The position numbers and the translations under genes were made by a program. The notes beneath the pieces are model-generated. The model ran no database searches and was not told where the DNA came from. It saw only the letters and a list, made by a program, of their open reading frames with translations. This document shows positions 36,701 to 45,742 of a DNA stretch of 64,000 nucleotides, in pieces. The number at the start of each line of letters is the position of its first letter. The stretch's first letter is position 1. Source of the DNA: Asterias amurensis (taxonomy: Eukaryota > Echinodermata > Asteroidea > Forcipulatida > Asteriidae); contig NC_092659.1 in the NCBI RefSeq assembly GCF_032118995.1, forward strand, positions 9,217,177-9,281,176. Reading direction: 5' to 3'.

Positions 36701-39700
36701 ATGGACCAGAACTGCAAGAAATATAAATGAATGGCGTCTACATGAGGAGGGCTGGCTACATCTTTTGCCCGATTCTCATTCGGTTCAGACGTCACAACCC
36801 TCCTTTCGCAGCGATATTCGCTGCGAAAGTGAGTTGCCTAGAGTTGAACTGCTGCGAATTATTCGATGCGAATTTGTGACGTTAACATTCGTATCGCATT
36901 CGCATGTGCAGGAAGTATGAACCGGGCTTTACACTGGACGAACGCAGCCTAAATGATGATGAATGTCCAAAACAGGTGTTGCAGTTCCAGTAATTAATTT
37001 GCGTGAGGGTACGTACTTCATCAAGCAAAAGATTACAATACAATTTGAATTCAACATAACACAAAGCAGTACAAAAAGTGGAAATGAAGCAAAAGAAAAA
37101 GGAACCAAAATAGACGACTACAGTTTATAATAAAGAATAATACAATCATATATTTTATACCTCATGTATATTTTATACCTTTCCATTGTTTATTGTTAAT
37201 TTCTTTAATTGCTTTATTGTTAATTTCTTTAATTGCTTGTCATTGTTCGCTTGATTTTGAACTTATTTTTATATCCTGTTGTTTTTGCTGATTATCTAAA
37301 TCTTTCATGTTTCTCTGTATTAGCGCCATGGAGCATTGTTTTCGATGGATATGGCACTATATAAATTTTCACTATTATTATTATTATTATAATCAGAATG
37401 CACATTAGATTGACTGTAAAAGTCTGTCATTACAGAAAGAAACTTCACCCTAAATTGCGTTTCAATCAAACAATCTTGCACCATATACCGCTGGACGTTT
37501 GCTCCACGAATTGTCCCTCTCCACTCCACACAATTGCGTTTACCATATAAAACATATTACACAAAATGAAACAAAATGAAACTATAACAATGAATGCAAG
37601 TTACAAGAAATAGGTATTCAGTAACACATTCAACTAGGTAAAACTATTTCGAACAAAGACTGCAAAAACAGAAGATAAATAAAATAAAATGGATAATAAT
37701 GAAACAAACTCCGATACAGAGTTATAGGCTTACTCTTATTTAAAAAGGATACTTTTTCAATGTGTTACCTTTATTCTTCGTTGGAGGCGCTCTTTCATAT
37801 CTTCATGTGTTTCACGAAGTTCCTTCAGTTCTCGTGTAAGGTTTTCCTCGCGCTGTTTGCTACCTTCAAGCAGTTTCGTCTTTTCTTTCTCCCATAGTTG
37901 AACTGTTCCGTTTCTTTTCAACCTAAAAAAGGTTGGGAAAATTGCATTATGATGACGCAACACAGCGGTTGGGGAGACTTTGCAAAAAGAAATGCATGTA
38001 AAATGCGAAGTTGTTCGCACATGACCGATGGACATCCCCAGAAATAAGTAAACTTTCAGTCATTAACTGACACTGGCGGAATTTTGTTTTGTGTTGTAAT
38101 AAAAGCGTATACACAGATATAGGCCTATATTGTTTTTCTCAAATCTATAGAAATTTTCTTAAAAATTTAGATCCAAATTGGACTTATAGCAGTTTAATGT
38201 CTGAGATGCTTTCGTTTTTTACTAAAAGATGAACTTCAGTAAAACACAAAAATTGATGCTCATGCTTACTAAAACGGCCCGTACTCTATTTATTTGTTTA
38301 TGTTTACTCTTACTTGAAGATATGTTTTGCTTTACTCCGGGAATACATGTAACTGTTGTTACTCTTTTATGAGAGTATGGAAATAAATGTAATCTTGAAT
38401 TAAATTGAAATACACAGCTACCTAGTGCACGAAGGAGCGGTTAGCAAGCGTTGTAGTTACTTACTGAGCGATAATGTCTTGTTTTTCCTTTAGCTGTTGA
38501 TGCAAGATAGTCTTTAAGTGTTTTTCCGAGCTGGATGTCTCGCTCAGCTCCTGGTGCCTCCATTTTAAATTAGAAGCATTTTCCTTTTCATCCGCAAGCT
38601 TTTCTGTGGAAATAAAGATAAATATTGTGTTTTATAATTTTTGGGATAACTTTTCAATCTGATTTATTCTGCAGAACAATACATCTCTCATATGCTCTAT
38701 TCTGAAGCCCATTTGCTTTTCTGTGGAAATAAAGATAAATATTGTGTTTTATAATTTTTGGGATAACTTTTCAATCTGATTTATTCTGCAGAACAATACA
38801 TCTCTCATATGCTCTATTCTGAAGCCCATTTGCCAAGCAGAGGTGCAGAGTATACCCATGTACATCGCGCTATCAGCCCAATCGTCAAGCAGAGGTGTAG
38901 AATAATACACTTGTACACTGCTCTATTCTGCAGCCCAATCGTCAAGCAGAGGTGTAGAATAATACACTTGTACACTGCTCTATTCTGCAGCCCAATCGTC
39001 AAGCAGAGGTGTAGAATAATACACTTGTACACTGCTCTATTCTGCAGCCCAATCGTCAAGCAGAGGTGTAGAATAATACACTTGTACACTGCTCTATTCT
39101 GCAGCCCAATCGTCAAGCAGAGGTGTAGAATAATACACTTGTACACTGCTCTATTCTGCAGCCCAATCGTCAAGCAGAGGTGTAGAATAATACACTTGTA
39201 CACTGCTCTATTCTGCAGCCCAATCGTCAAGCAGAGGTGTAGAATAATACACTTGTACACTGCTCTATTCTGCAGCCCAATCGTCAAGCAGAGGTGTAGA
39301 ATAATACACTTGTACACTGCTCTATTCTGCAGCCCAATCGTCAAGCAGAGGATGTAGAATAATACACTTGTACACTGCTCTATTCTGCAGCCCAATCGTC
39401 AAGCAGAGGATGTAGAATAATACACTTGTACATTACTCTATTCTGCAGCACATTCGTCAAGCAGAGGTCTAGAATAATTCACTCGTACACTACTCTATTC
39501 TGCAGCCCATTCGTCACGCAGAGATGTAGAATAGCGCAATTGTACATCGCTTTATTCTGCAGCCCATTCGTCAAGCAGAGATGTAGAATAAAGCACTTGT
39601 ACATCACTTTATTCTGCAGCCCATTTGTCAAACAGAGTGTGGAATATTACACTCGTACACTGCTCTATTCTGCAGAGGTACAGCAAGCAATAATGTCAAC

Positions 39701-41981
39701 AAATTATACACTTACTCTGAAGGCTTTTAATATCTTGCTTTTTTTTGTCATCTTGTTGCTTTTGCATAACCTGAAGCAAACATAGGAACAAACAAAGAAC
39801 ATCAACCATTTTGGGTAAAACAGACACAGGACAATAATTCTCAAGAGTTCAAATTATACAATACAACTGTTATTACCAACCACAAATCACATAACAATGT
39901 GTCACATGGACTAGACGATATAGTCAATCGTCATTTTTGGATTGGGTTCCTGTGAGCGTGCATCATTTATGTTCTTCAAACCTCTTAAGTGGGCAATTCA
40001 ATTTGAGCCCCGTTGACAAATGACAATGTTTGTCTCAAGTCATCGAGGTTAAAACTAATACTTAAACTAACTATTGAATCCCACAGTCTTCCATGGTCCT
40101 AAGATTTAAAATTCCATGGGCGGACCCATGGATGTTTGGACGAGCGCGCCCGAGCGGGTCAGATGTGTCAAACAATTATTATATCTTACACAACAAACTA
40201 AGGCTCTTTTGTGTACGGGTGAGCGGGAATTTCCTCCTGAGACAGCGGACCTGTCTATGTTGGAAAAAAAGTCCAACGGCTACACGACCTTGCCCTGGCC
40301 TTGCCCTTGCTTCTTTAAGAAGCTAGGAAAAGGGTTAATTTTAAATGAATTCAAACGAAGAGTAAATCGAGCTTAATAAGTTGCTATCTGGCAGTGTAAC
40401 ATACTACATGGGAAGAGGTTGGGAACTTTACAATGAAAATACAAATTTTTAAATGGGCCGATGTTACAGTAAACTACTTCTTCGTGTTAGTGGAGCAACA
40501 ATGTTACTGTAAGTGGCTGGCTTTTAAAGGATTCAAGTAATTTTCCAAATGCCTATAGATTTATATTAAACTTACAGGGTTTGAAGATAGTTGTAGTGGA
40601 AAGCTTCCCTTCAGTATTACTAACTGAGGTTGTGCAGTTTTTGAGAAATAGTAAAACAAGTCACAAAATCATGTTAGCATGTAAAATCTTATTAACCAGT
40701 TTTGATATTATACCATAACCATAGCATAACTGGTTAACACGTTTGTACGTGCTAAAACTGAGACTAAAATTATTTATTTTGCTAATTTCTCAAAAACATT
40801 AGCACATCAGTGAATAAAATTTAAAGGGAAGGTTTCTACCATAAATTTAAACTGTGAAGGTTTAATGTAAATCTGTTGACATTGTGTTTTGTGTTAGGAA
40901 AAAGTACACATAGACCCTTAAAAGACATACGGTATGACTCCAATCAACAGTGAGTGATTGATCGACAGAACCTACCTCCAATTATGTAATATTGTTTCTC
41001 TTACCCTAAGCCTGTCCTCCAGTGCCTCCTTTACATCGTCCAGTTTGTTAGTAAAGTCCAGTAGGATACTAGCAACATTTCTGCTGGTTTCCAATCCATC
41101 TGATGGTACGTGGCTATCCAGGAAATGCTCCCGAATCCGACTCCAAGAAGCCTGCTCCTTTATGTCATTAATAACAAAATTAATACTAATGAATACACAA
41201 CCCGGGTTGAATGAAAAGGAAATACGACAATTATTTTGTTTTTAATTTTTTGTCTTATCCTCTTTTGGGTCGGCATGTTCCAGATTTCATGTTTAGTTGA
41301 CCCGGAATGTAGGTTCACAAAAAAACATTTACTTTTACAAGGAATGGGAAGAACACAACAGACCTCTATGGATCCGTATCTATTTTAGGCTCAAGTAAAA
41401 CCCTTGGGGGAAAACTTGCACTTTGTACACCAATAAAATTACCAGTAGGCCTTTTAGCAAGCTGTTATATTAGATTGTAGTCCAGATTTATATTAGACCT
41501 ATGCATCGTTTCACCTGATTTATATGCACAACCACGAAGTCGTTTCACCAGAATACGAATGTTTTATGTCTGTTTTTTTTCTGTTCTTTTACAGTGGTCT
41601 GTTCTACTTATTTTCAAAGTTATGGCATTGTTGTAACATTGAAAAAAAAGTACCTCGTGTGAAAGGGCAACTTTATTTACCACCCCTTGTGTTTGAACAA
41701 ACAAGAAGTTCCCAGTTCACTGTTTGCATTCAGTTACGCATTGACATCGTTTAGGATAATCATTAGCAGTGTTTACAATGTACAAATTGGCATGACTTTA
41801 TCATTCAGGTCAGTCTATATCTAAACCTCTCACACAAACATTAAGCCTATTAAGAAACCAAGTTATCAAATCCACACTGACAACAAACCTTAGTTCACCG
41901 AGGGCCCACAATAAAGGATCATAGATTATAGATAGTAGAAATAAAGAGGGGGCTTTCCCAGGAGTGATTTGATGTACAGCC

Positions 41982-42013
<32 letters not shown>

Positions 42014-42976
42014 TGTGTAGAAAAGTCCACAGGGTGGGACTCGAACCATAGAACCGTATACATGTAGCCATAGAGCCTGTCGATCCACAATTGCAGCTCA
42101 AATGTAATAAGTTTTCATGTAGGGTTTGTAAGTTAAAAGAACACGTTGCCTTGGATCGGTCGAGTTGGTCTTTGAAAAGCGTTTGTACTCGTTTGTTACA
42201 AAATGCACATGATTAAAAAAATATTTTTAAAGTAGAACATAGTGATCCACACAATTAGTATTACTCGAAATTGCGTCGTTTTACCTTTTACCTCGTCGAC
42301 TAACACGGTCGGCCATTTATGGGAGCCATAAATGGCCGACCGTGTCGCAAAAGTAAAAGGAAAACCACGCAATTTCGAGGCAAGCTTGTGTGGATCATTG
42401 TATTCTACTTTTAAAGCATCTTTCTAACCGTATGCATTTCATAACAAACGGTTACAAACACTTTTCAAAGACCAACTCGACCGATCCAAGGCAACGTGTT
42501 CCTCTAAGTAATTTCATTTCCCGGCTGTTTTTTTTTTTTACATGTACTCTAATTTTTTCCCCCATTTTTAAGTGGCCCTTTCAGCTACTGCTGCATTTAA
42601 TTTTGTTTGTATAAAACACCAGTTAACAAATAAAACAAATTTAAGTCCCGCATTGCAAGTACACTGGCAAAAAGTGTATAGCTGTGTAAGAATGGCACCC
42701 GGGATCTATCTATTTCCATAATGTACGGCATGATGGGTGATATTTCGGTAAGTAAAAATTTTGGTTATAGCATGTATATCAATGAATATTATCATGTTTT
42801 CTTACTATTTCTTGAAGTTTTCTGTTCAATTCAGCTGGTTCTGCAGCCACGATCGGCCCGCTCGCTACCAAGACTTCAGAAAAGGCATTAAGTACCCGGG
42901 ATATGCCGTCCCTGAGTTTGTTGAGACGGTCCCTGTGAAACACCAGCAAAGAGGCTGCATTCTCGTTGGCGTCCAT
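26023..42976 (-). CDS. Coiled-coil, Pro/Ser-rich, double EF-hand protein with CaaX end; 13 coding exons, 707 aa
   Basis: Exons on the minus strand: 42976-42806, 41157-41005, 39770-39716, 38603-38465, 37922-37769, 36181-36115, 35187-35052, 34575-34422, 33696-33656, 33191-32518, 28449-28364, 27260-27135, 26190-26023. All junctions are GT-AG, every phase matches, and the sum is 2124 nt with one stop. The ATG at 42976 has G at -3 and +4, and an acceptor (TTTATTTCGCAG) lies 23 bases upstream, so a 5' UTR exon exists further out. Domains: an alpha-helical, charged coiled coil at about 60-330; a Pro/Ser/Arg-rich, probably disordered linker at about 357-581; EF-hand loops at 622-633 (DTNADYSLDFME) and 659-670 (DVDQSDSVDFYE), both with complete calcium ligands and normal pair spacing; and a last tetrapeptide CSIQ, a CaaX box of the farnesyl type. 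A calcium-responsive, membrane-attached scaffold is inferred. I do not recognise an orthologue. Confidence 0.85.
26495..26608 (+). mobile_element. LINE 3' coding tail (RRRWRDD type), short fragment
   Basis: In one frame it reads RQRRRWRDDNRVCARTT, the end of a non-LTR retrotransposon ORF2. It matches the fragment at 36652-36766 and supplies the empty site for the foldback inserted there. Confidence 0.7.
26640..26766 (+). mobile_element. SINE family S, copy 2, 3' part
   Basis: GATCCCACCTGAGTAATATG, CCTGTGATATTTG, AAAGTACTGAGTATACAGTG and CACATATCGGTGTAGG, in the family's order. The tRNA-like head is lost. It lies in the last intron of the EF-hand gene. Confidence 0.65.
26818..27046. mobile_element. 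MITE family B, copy 6, decayed right part
   Basis: ACCCTTGTTG...TGCTTTCAGATGCC..., GAGGGAGCCGTTTCTCACA and AAAGTGTCTAGTGCCTTGAA follow the right half of the consensus. The left end is gone. Confidence 0.65.
27337..28099. mobile_element. MITE family C, copy 2, split by a family B insertion
   Basis: The left part 27337-27652 starts after TTAA with AGGATTTGGGTACTTG. The right part 28047-28099 finishes with TGTAAATCTGTGGACATTG...ATAAACCC before TTAA. Between them sits MITE B copy 7. Removing B together with one TTAA restores the continuous sequence seen in copies 1 and 3. The element lies in an intron of the EF-hand gene. Confidence 0.88.
27657..28042. mobile_element. MITE family B, copy 7, nested inside MITE C
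   Basis: TTAA (27653-27656), AGACAGTGGACAC ... GTGTCCACTGCCA, TTAA (28043-28046). The uninterrupted family C sequence at 19160-19180 and 40863-40873 reads GTTTAATGTAAATCTG with a single TTAA, which shows that TTAA is the duplicated target. Confidence 0.9.
28511..28888. mobile_element. MITE family B, copy 8, in EF-hand gene intron
   Basis: TTAA (28507-28510), AGGCAGTGGACAC ... GTCCAATGCCT, TTAA (28889-28892). It lies about 60 bp upstream (in gene orientation) of the exon at 28449-28364, close to its acceptor. Confidence 0.88.
29265..29408. repeat. Tandem repeat, ~36-40-bp unit, about 3.5 units
   Basis: CAACTGCAAACTGCAAATTG followed by TCTACAAGTCTTTAAA repeats, diverging at the right into ACAACCACAGACTGCAATTTG. 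It lies in an intron. Confidence 0.75.
29410..29468. repeat. 59-bp hairpin palindrome
   Basis: AAACCTACACAAGTGTTTTG and its inverse CAAAACATTTGTGTAGGTTT flank a short T/A loop. The arms differ at one position. Confidence 0.8.
29469..29645 (-). mobile_element. SINE family S remnants, copy 3, rearranged
   Basis: Words ACACATCGGTATATTT, TAAGTATACAGTGC and CATTGGTGTATGGGTAAAAG of the SINE body occur twice in broken order around a poly-C run (about 29565-29577). Confidence 0.5.
29700..30290. other. Intronic, no feature recognised
   Basis: Part of the 4-kb intron between the 86-nt and 674-nt exons of the EF-hand gene. No exon-like segment with matching phase was found here, and the flanking exons already join in phase. 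Confidence 0.45.
30291..30425. repeat. Direct tandem duplication, ~68 bp x 2
   Basis: ACGTGTAAATGGGTATAACA...GCAAAACGTGTG is followed by a second copy starting ACGTGTACATGAGTATAACA, with few differences. Confidence 0.8.
30755..30786 (+). repeat. Poly-A run of about 32
   Basis: An uninterrupted A run. It may be the tail of an unrecognised retroposed sequence, but I see no body upstream. Confidence 0.6.
31591..31890. repeat. Two adjacent tandem duplications (~103 bp x 2, then ~46 bp x 2)
   Basis: CAGGGTGTATACATCTGATT...CTACAAGGCTTATTT occurs twice in succession. It is followed at 31801 by a doubled block ATGACGATACTGGAAACAAA...GGCACAATAGC. Confidence 0.8.
35457..35839. mobile_element. MITE family B, copy 9, in EF-hand gene intron
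   Basis: TTAA (35453-35456), AGGCAGTGGACAC ... GTGTCAAGTGTCT, TTAA (35840-35843). Confidence 0.88.
36449..36648. mobile_element. 200-bp foldback (family K, copy 1) with 3-bp GTA duplication
   Basis: AGCCCGGTTCATA...CTGCGAATGC at the left is inverted at the right as GCATTCGCAGGAAGTATGAA followed by CTGGGCT. GTA precedes (36446-36448) and follows (36649-36651). The related LINE tail at 26532 has one GTA at the same place. A 3-bp duplication fits PIF/Harbinger-like or CACTA-like elements. Confidence 0.88.
36765..36928. mobile_element. Family K foldback, copy 2, left end decayed, inverted orientation
   Basis: Contains GACGTCACAACCCTCCTTTC, GCTGCGAATTATTCGATGCG and AGGAAGTATGAACCGGGCT, matching copy 1 in reverse complement. 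It interrupts the same LINE tail 116 bp further on. Confidence 0.75.
37322..37393 (+). mobile_element. LINE/SINE 3' tail with (ATT)n
   Basis: GCGCCATGGAGCATTG...TGGCACTATATAAATT followed by (ATT)n is the same tail type as at 19468-19540. Confidence 0.55.
38594..38834. repeat. ~122-bp direct duplication spanning a splice acceptor
   Basis: The block CTTTTCTGTGGAAATAAAG...TCTGAAGCCCATTTG occurs twice back to back. Its left edge contains the acceptor of the 38603-38465 exon and its first four bases, so a second acceptor-like site exists at about 38718. Confidence 0.85.
38824..39676. repeat. Minisatellite, 57-bp unit, about 15 units, in EF-hand gene intron
   Basis: The unit is CCCAATCGTCAAGCAGAGGT-GTAGAATAATACACTTGTAC-ACTGCTCTATTCTGCAG. 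The inner units are almost identical and the outer ones diverged. Because 57 is a multiple of three, both strands stay open over 180-190 codons, giving spurious repetitive ORFs. The intron's flanking exons splice normally on either side. Confidence 0.95.
39780..40527. other. Intronic, no feature recognised
   Basis: Overlapping open frames at 40093-40376 have no splice signals in phase with the gene and resemble nothing I know. Confidence 0.4.
40528..40917. mobile_element. MITE family C, copy 3, diverged, in EF-hand gene intron
   Basis: TTAA (40524-40527), AGGATTCAAGTAATTTT ... AAAGTACACATAGACCC, TTAA (40918-40921). The TTTGAGAAATAG / CTAATTTCTCAAAAAC arms are present. Confidence 0.8.
41160..41985. 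other. Intronic, no feature recognised
   Basis: Intron 1 of the EF-hand gene. The plus-strand open frame at 41524-41754 has no support. Confidence 0.4.
41988..42095 (-). mobile_element. tRNA-like sequence with T-rich tail on the minus strand
   Basis: On the minus strand, GGTTCGAGTCCCACCCTGTG (a box-B-like T-arm) is preceded by GGATCGACAGGCTCTATGGC and followed by a T run (41988-42013 is poly-A on the plus strand). No complete cloverleaf is evident, so I take it as a tRNA-derived SINE head or pseudo-tRNA. Confidence 0.45.
42137..42503. mobile_element. MITE family A, copy 3, in EF-hand gene intron 1
   Basis: TTAA (42133-42136), AAGAACACGTTGCC ... GGCAACGTGTTCCT, CTAA. Copy 3 has a shorter centre than copies 1, 2 and 4 (GGGAGCCATAAATGGCC). 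Confidence 0.85.
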
Positions 42977-43028
42977 CACATTCAAAATGTTGTTTTAGGC
43001 TGCGAAATAAAAAGATAAAATTGAGTTT

Positions 43029-43196
43029 GGTTTTTACCCATACACACCGATGTGTGTTAACACTGTGTACTCAGTAATTACCCGAGATCTGTGGAAAAAA
43101 TACCAGGCATATTAGGCGGGTGGGATTCGAACCCACGACCTTTGCAGTTCTAAAGCAGTGTCATACAATCTAGACCATGTGATTGCCTGGTGTCTA
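43029..43196 (-). mobile_element. SINE family S, copy 4, best tRNA-like head
   Basis: The minus strand reads CACATGGTCTAGATTGTATG (box-A-like), TTAGAACTGCAAAGGTCGTG, GGTTCGAATCCCACCC (box B), then ATGCCTGGTATTTTTTCCAC, GTACTGAGTACACAGTG and CACATCGGTGTGTATGGG. The whole is a tRNA-derived SINE, not a tRNA gene. Confidence 0.8.
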
Positions 43197-43612
43197 GAGG
43201 CAGTTCGAAATATATAAAAACAAATCAAAAAATCAAAATGATTTTCTGACAGCAGGCCAGGATGCTTTGTTTTTGAAAGGGAAGGGCATCCTATGAAGAA
43301 ATTGTAAATTTACATTGTATCAAGGCATCCAATGCAATGACCAGAGGGCATCAAGGCAATTGCAACCGCTGCCTCCTTGAAGTACATGATCAGGCTTGTG
43401 GCAGTGTTACTACTCGTCATTGGTACTTGATGTCGTCGAGTACTACGAAATAGCACACATAGACCTACTCGTATATCGGCCAGCCTAAAAGACTAAGTAC
43501 TCACGGTGGCAAAATATCACATTTATGTTCTACTCTTGTGTAAAATAATGCAAGAAAGATAAAACTATAGAACACAAAAAATAACATAACAGTTATCTAT
43601 GGTGTACTCATG
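43197..43612. other. No gene recognised
   Basis: Upstream side of the EF-hand gene. It should contain, or lie beyond, the intron leading to its 5' UTR exon. I cannot place that exon. Confidence 0.35.
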
Positions 43613-43951
43613 TTTAAAAGTTACCAGGGTATTAACTGAAATATGCATAAAATACACTTGGAAAATTTGAACTCATTTGGTCGTCGAAGTTGCGAGAGAA
43701 TAAAGAAAGAAAAAACAACCTTGTCACACAAATTAGTTGTGTACTTTCAGATGCGCTGAAGTGTCGAATTCAGTTCAATTACTTCAGTGAGAAATTACCT
43801 CTCCCTCAAAATTTACCACTATAAAACAGTTGGAGCCGTTTCTCACAATGTTTTATACTATCAATAGCTCTCCATTGCTCGTTACGAAGTAAGTTTTTAT
43901 GCTAAGGATAACCTTTTTAAAGTAATAATTTACCAATAGTGTCCAGTGCCT
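43613..43951. mobile_element. MITE family B, copy 10, diverged
   Basis: The GAGTTTAAAAG-like left end is decayed. TTTGGTCGTCGAAGTTGCGA, GCCGTTTCTCACAATG and GTGTCCAGTGCC before TTAA (43952-43955) identify it. Confidence 0.75.
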
Positions 43952-43955
43952 TTAA

Positions 43956-45204
43956 CGCATGTATCTGTAAAACAATCTCGCGAACTTTAACGGGTCCCAA
44001 CGAGCGAGACTTACATAGTCTATTATGCAATCTCCGTTCGATTAGACACACCGATATAAGACTAGTGTACATTTATTTACATTTCCCTAAGAGGATACTT
44101 CAAGTAGCTTCCTCGCCGTGGTTAAACAAATATGATTTATTAACATCACAAAGAGCACATATTGACAGAACTGTCATGTTTAAAGAACTGACCAAATCTA
44201 CTATCCCTCAACATAACCAGTCTTGTATGTTAGCTTTCTGGATTATATTGAAATGGTGGGGCAAAAACTACTAAGTGTATACTGCTGCAGTGAATATACA
44301 ACAGAAGAAAGGGATAAGTTAGAATAACTATCGCCAAAAACAGGTATGAATAGGAAACGAGAAGAATTGGTTAATGTTCTGTTCAGATGAGGGTGGAAAA
44401 CCCCAAGGGGACTAAAAACCCAAACCCACATGCATGACTCTGGTTTGATGTTAGACTCGATATATGTAAGCAATATTTTGTGCTTAAGCAGCTCTATGAA
44501 ATCGGGCCCTGGTGGGGTAGCGCGATAAAAATGAATGGATTTGTTTTAAGACTGTTTAACAAAGATACTTTCAGCAAAATATAAATCTTTAAAGTATCAT
44601 CATAATTTAAACAGGCAGTAATCAGGTAATGTGCTTGTTATGAGCACCCCCCCCCCATCCTAACCCCCCCCTTCCCCACCCCCACTGTCCCCTCCCGGCC
44701 ACGCCCCCGGCCACATGATATTCCACTGGTTGTTGAAATGAAACTGCATGTTATCACATACCTTACTCCAATGTACCGCTACTTGGTTTCAAACGCGTTC
44801 CGATGTGCCTGCGTCAACGGTGTGACAGAGCAATGTTTAGTCTCTTCTTTCACTCATCGGTATTATTGAGCAAACTAACGACACACAACATGAAAAATGT
44901 TCTGGATCATGATAACAAAGTATGACATAATTTACGATTATAGGCTGTACTTATTTTTTGGCATGGATCTCATCAGTTCCGGGTTCAATAAGGCCACGCG
45001 TTGATAAGACTTGACAATGCTAACGTGGGGTTAGTTTCCAGAGTCTAACACCGAGTCGATTTGCATAAAACGGTTTGCTGTCATCATTACACTCAGTTTG
45101 TTATTCCACTGCAATAGAGAAGCGCCTGAACACATTTTTGACCAAAGGTGAAGCATTATGGATGTTCCCCTTTTCATGAAGTAAAGCATGATCTATAACA
45201 TTAT
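43956..45204. other. No gene recognised; C-rich tract
   Basis: A C-rich stretch lies at 44646-44710. The 111-codon plus-strand open frame at 43939-44274 runs out of the MITE and is not called. Confidence 0.35.
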
Positions 45205-45660
45205 ACACATAATGAATGTTTATGAGTGCAATGGTGCGAATATGTTTATGAGTTGAAAGATGGAATGTTCTATTCAACGAGGCGGAGCCGAGTTGAATGG
45301 AACATTCCAGCTTTCAACGAATTGCACGAATGAAAAACATTCATTATTTGTTTTATATAACATCAAAGTAGATCTTTGTCATTTTGATTAGAAGATACAA
45401 CTTTCAAAACAAACAAAGCGTTAGCCTACAATTTTTAATTGTGAAATTACACCCGTTTCTCTGTGGGTCGGCCTGTTGGATTCAACAGTCACAATGTGCG
45501 TTCGTTCAGCTATTTTGAGACACGCAAAAGCCGAATGCTAGTAATTTTACTGATATACCTTGCAGTAACATTGCGTTACCAATTAGACACGCGCACGCAG
45601 TGATGTTTTTACTCAGCTTTTTCGTTCCATCCAAAAAGTACTATTGCACGCTGCAAAAAA
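45205..45660. mobile_element. Family E foldback element, copy 1
   Basis: Inverted arms AATGAATGTTTATGAGTGCA... / ...GAATGAAAAACATTCATTAT surround a loop with GGCGGAGCCGAGTTG. The sequence to the right (AACTTTCAAAACAAACAAAG, GGGTCGGCCTGTT, GACACGCAAAAGCCGAATGC) matches, in reverse complement, the left part of copy 2 at 52270. The end (CGCGCACGCAGTGATGTTTT, TTCGTTCCATCC) is shared with the element at 51.5 kb. Confidence 0.7.
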
Positions 45661-45677
45661 ATTTCACTAACAGGCAT

Positions 45678-45742
45678 AATTACTCGTGTGGGGTTCGACC
45701 TTTGCAATTCTAGACCGATGTCATACCAACTAGCCCACCGAG
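45678..45742 (-). mobile_element. SINE family S, copy 5, head fragment
   Basis: The minus strand reads GGTGGGCTAGTTGGTATGAC, TCTAGAATTGCAAAGGTCG, AACCCCACACGAG, matching the tRNA-like head of copy 4. Confidence 0.65.

Larger units (their letters stand above)
36275..36960 (+). mobile_element. LINE 3' coding tail (RRRWRDD type) with two foldback insertions
   Basis: Coding remnants at 36275-36448 (KKTGVRNVMRIIENKWRWAG), 36652-36766 (RQRRRWRDDIRVFAGTTWTR, ARNINEWRLHEEGW) and 36929-36960 (TLDERSLNDD) form one LINE C-terminus once the inserts are removed. It lies antisense to the EF-hand gene, in an intron. Confidence 0.75.

Noticed and set aside
38809..39395. Long repetitive open frames (182 and 193 codons) on both strands
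   Set aside because: They exist only because the 57-bp minisatellite unit is a multiple of three and lacks stops; the region is intronic.
38824..39676. CRISPR-like regular direct repeats
   Set aside because: Units are contiguous without variable spacers and lie in a eukaryotic intron; this is a minisatellite.
40093..40376. Two overlapping plus-strand open frames resembling a small gene
   Set aside because: No acceptor or donor consistent with either frame, no domain recognised, and they sit inside an intron of the opposite-strand gene.
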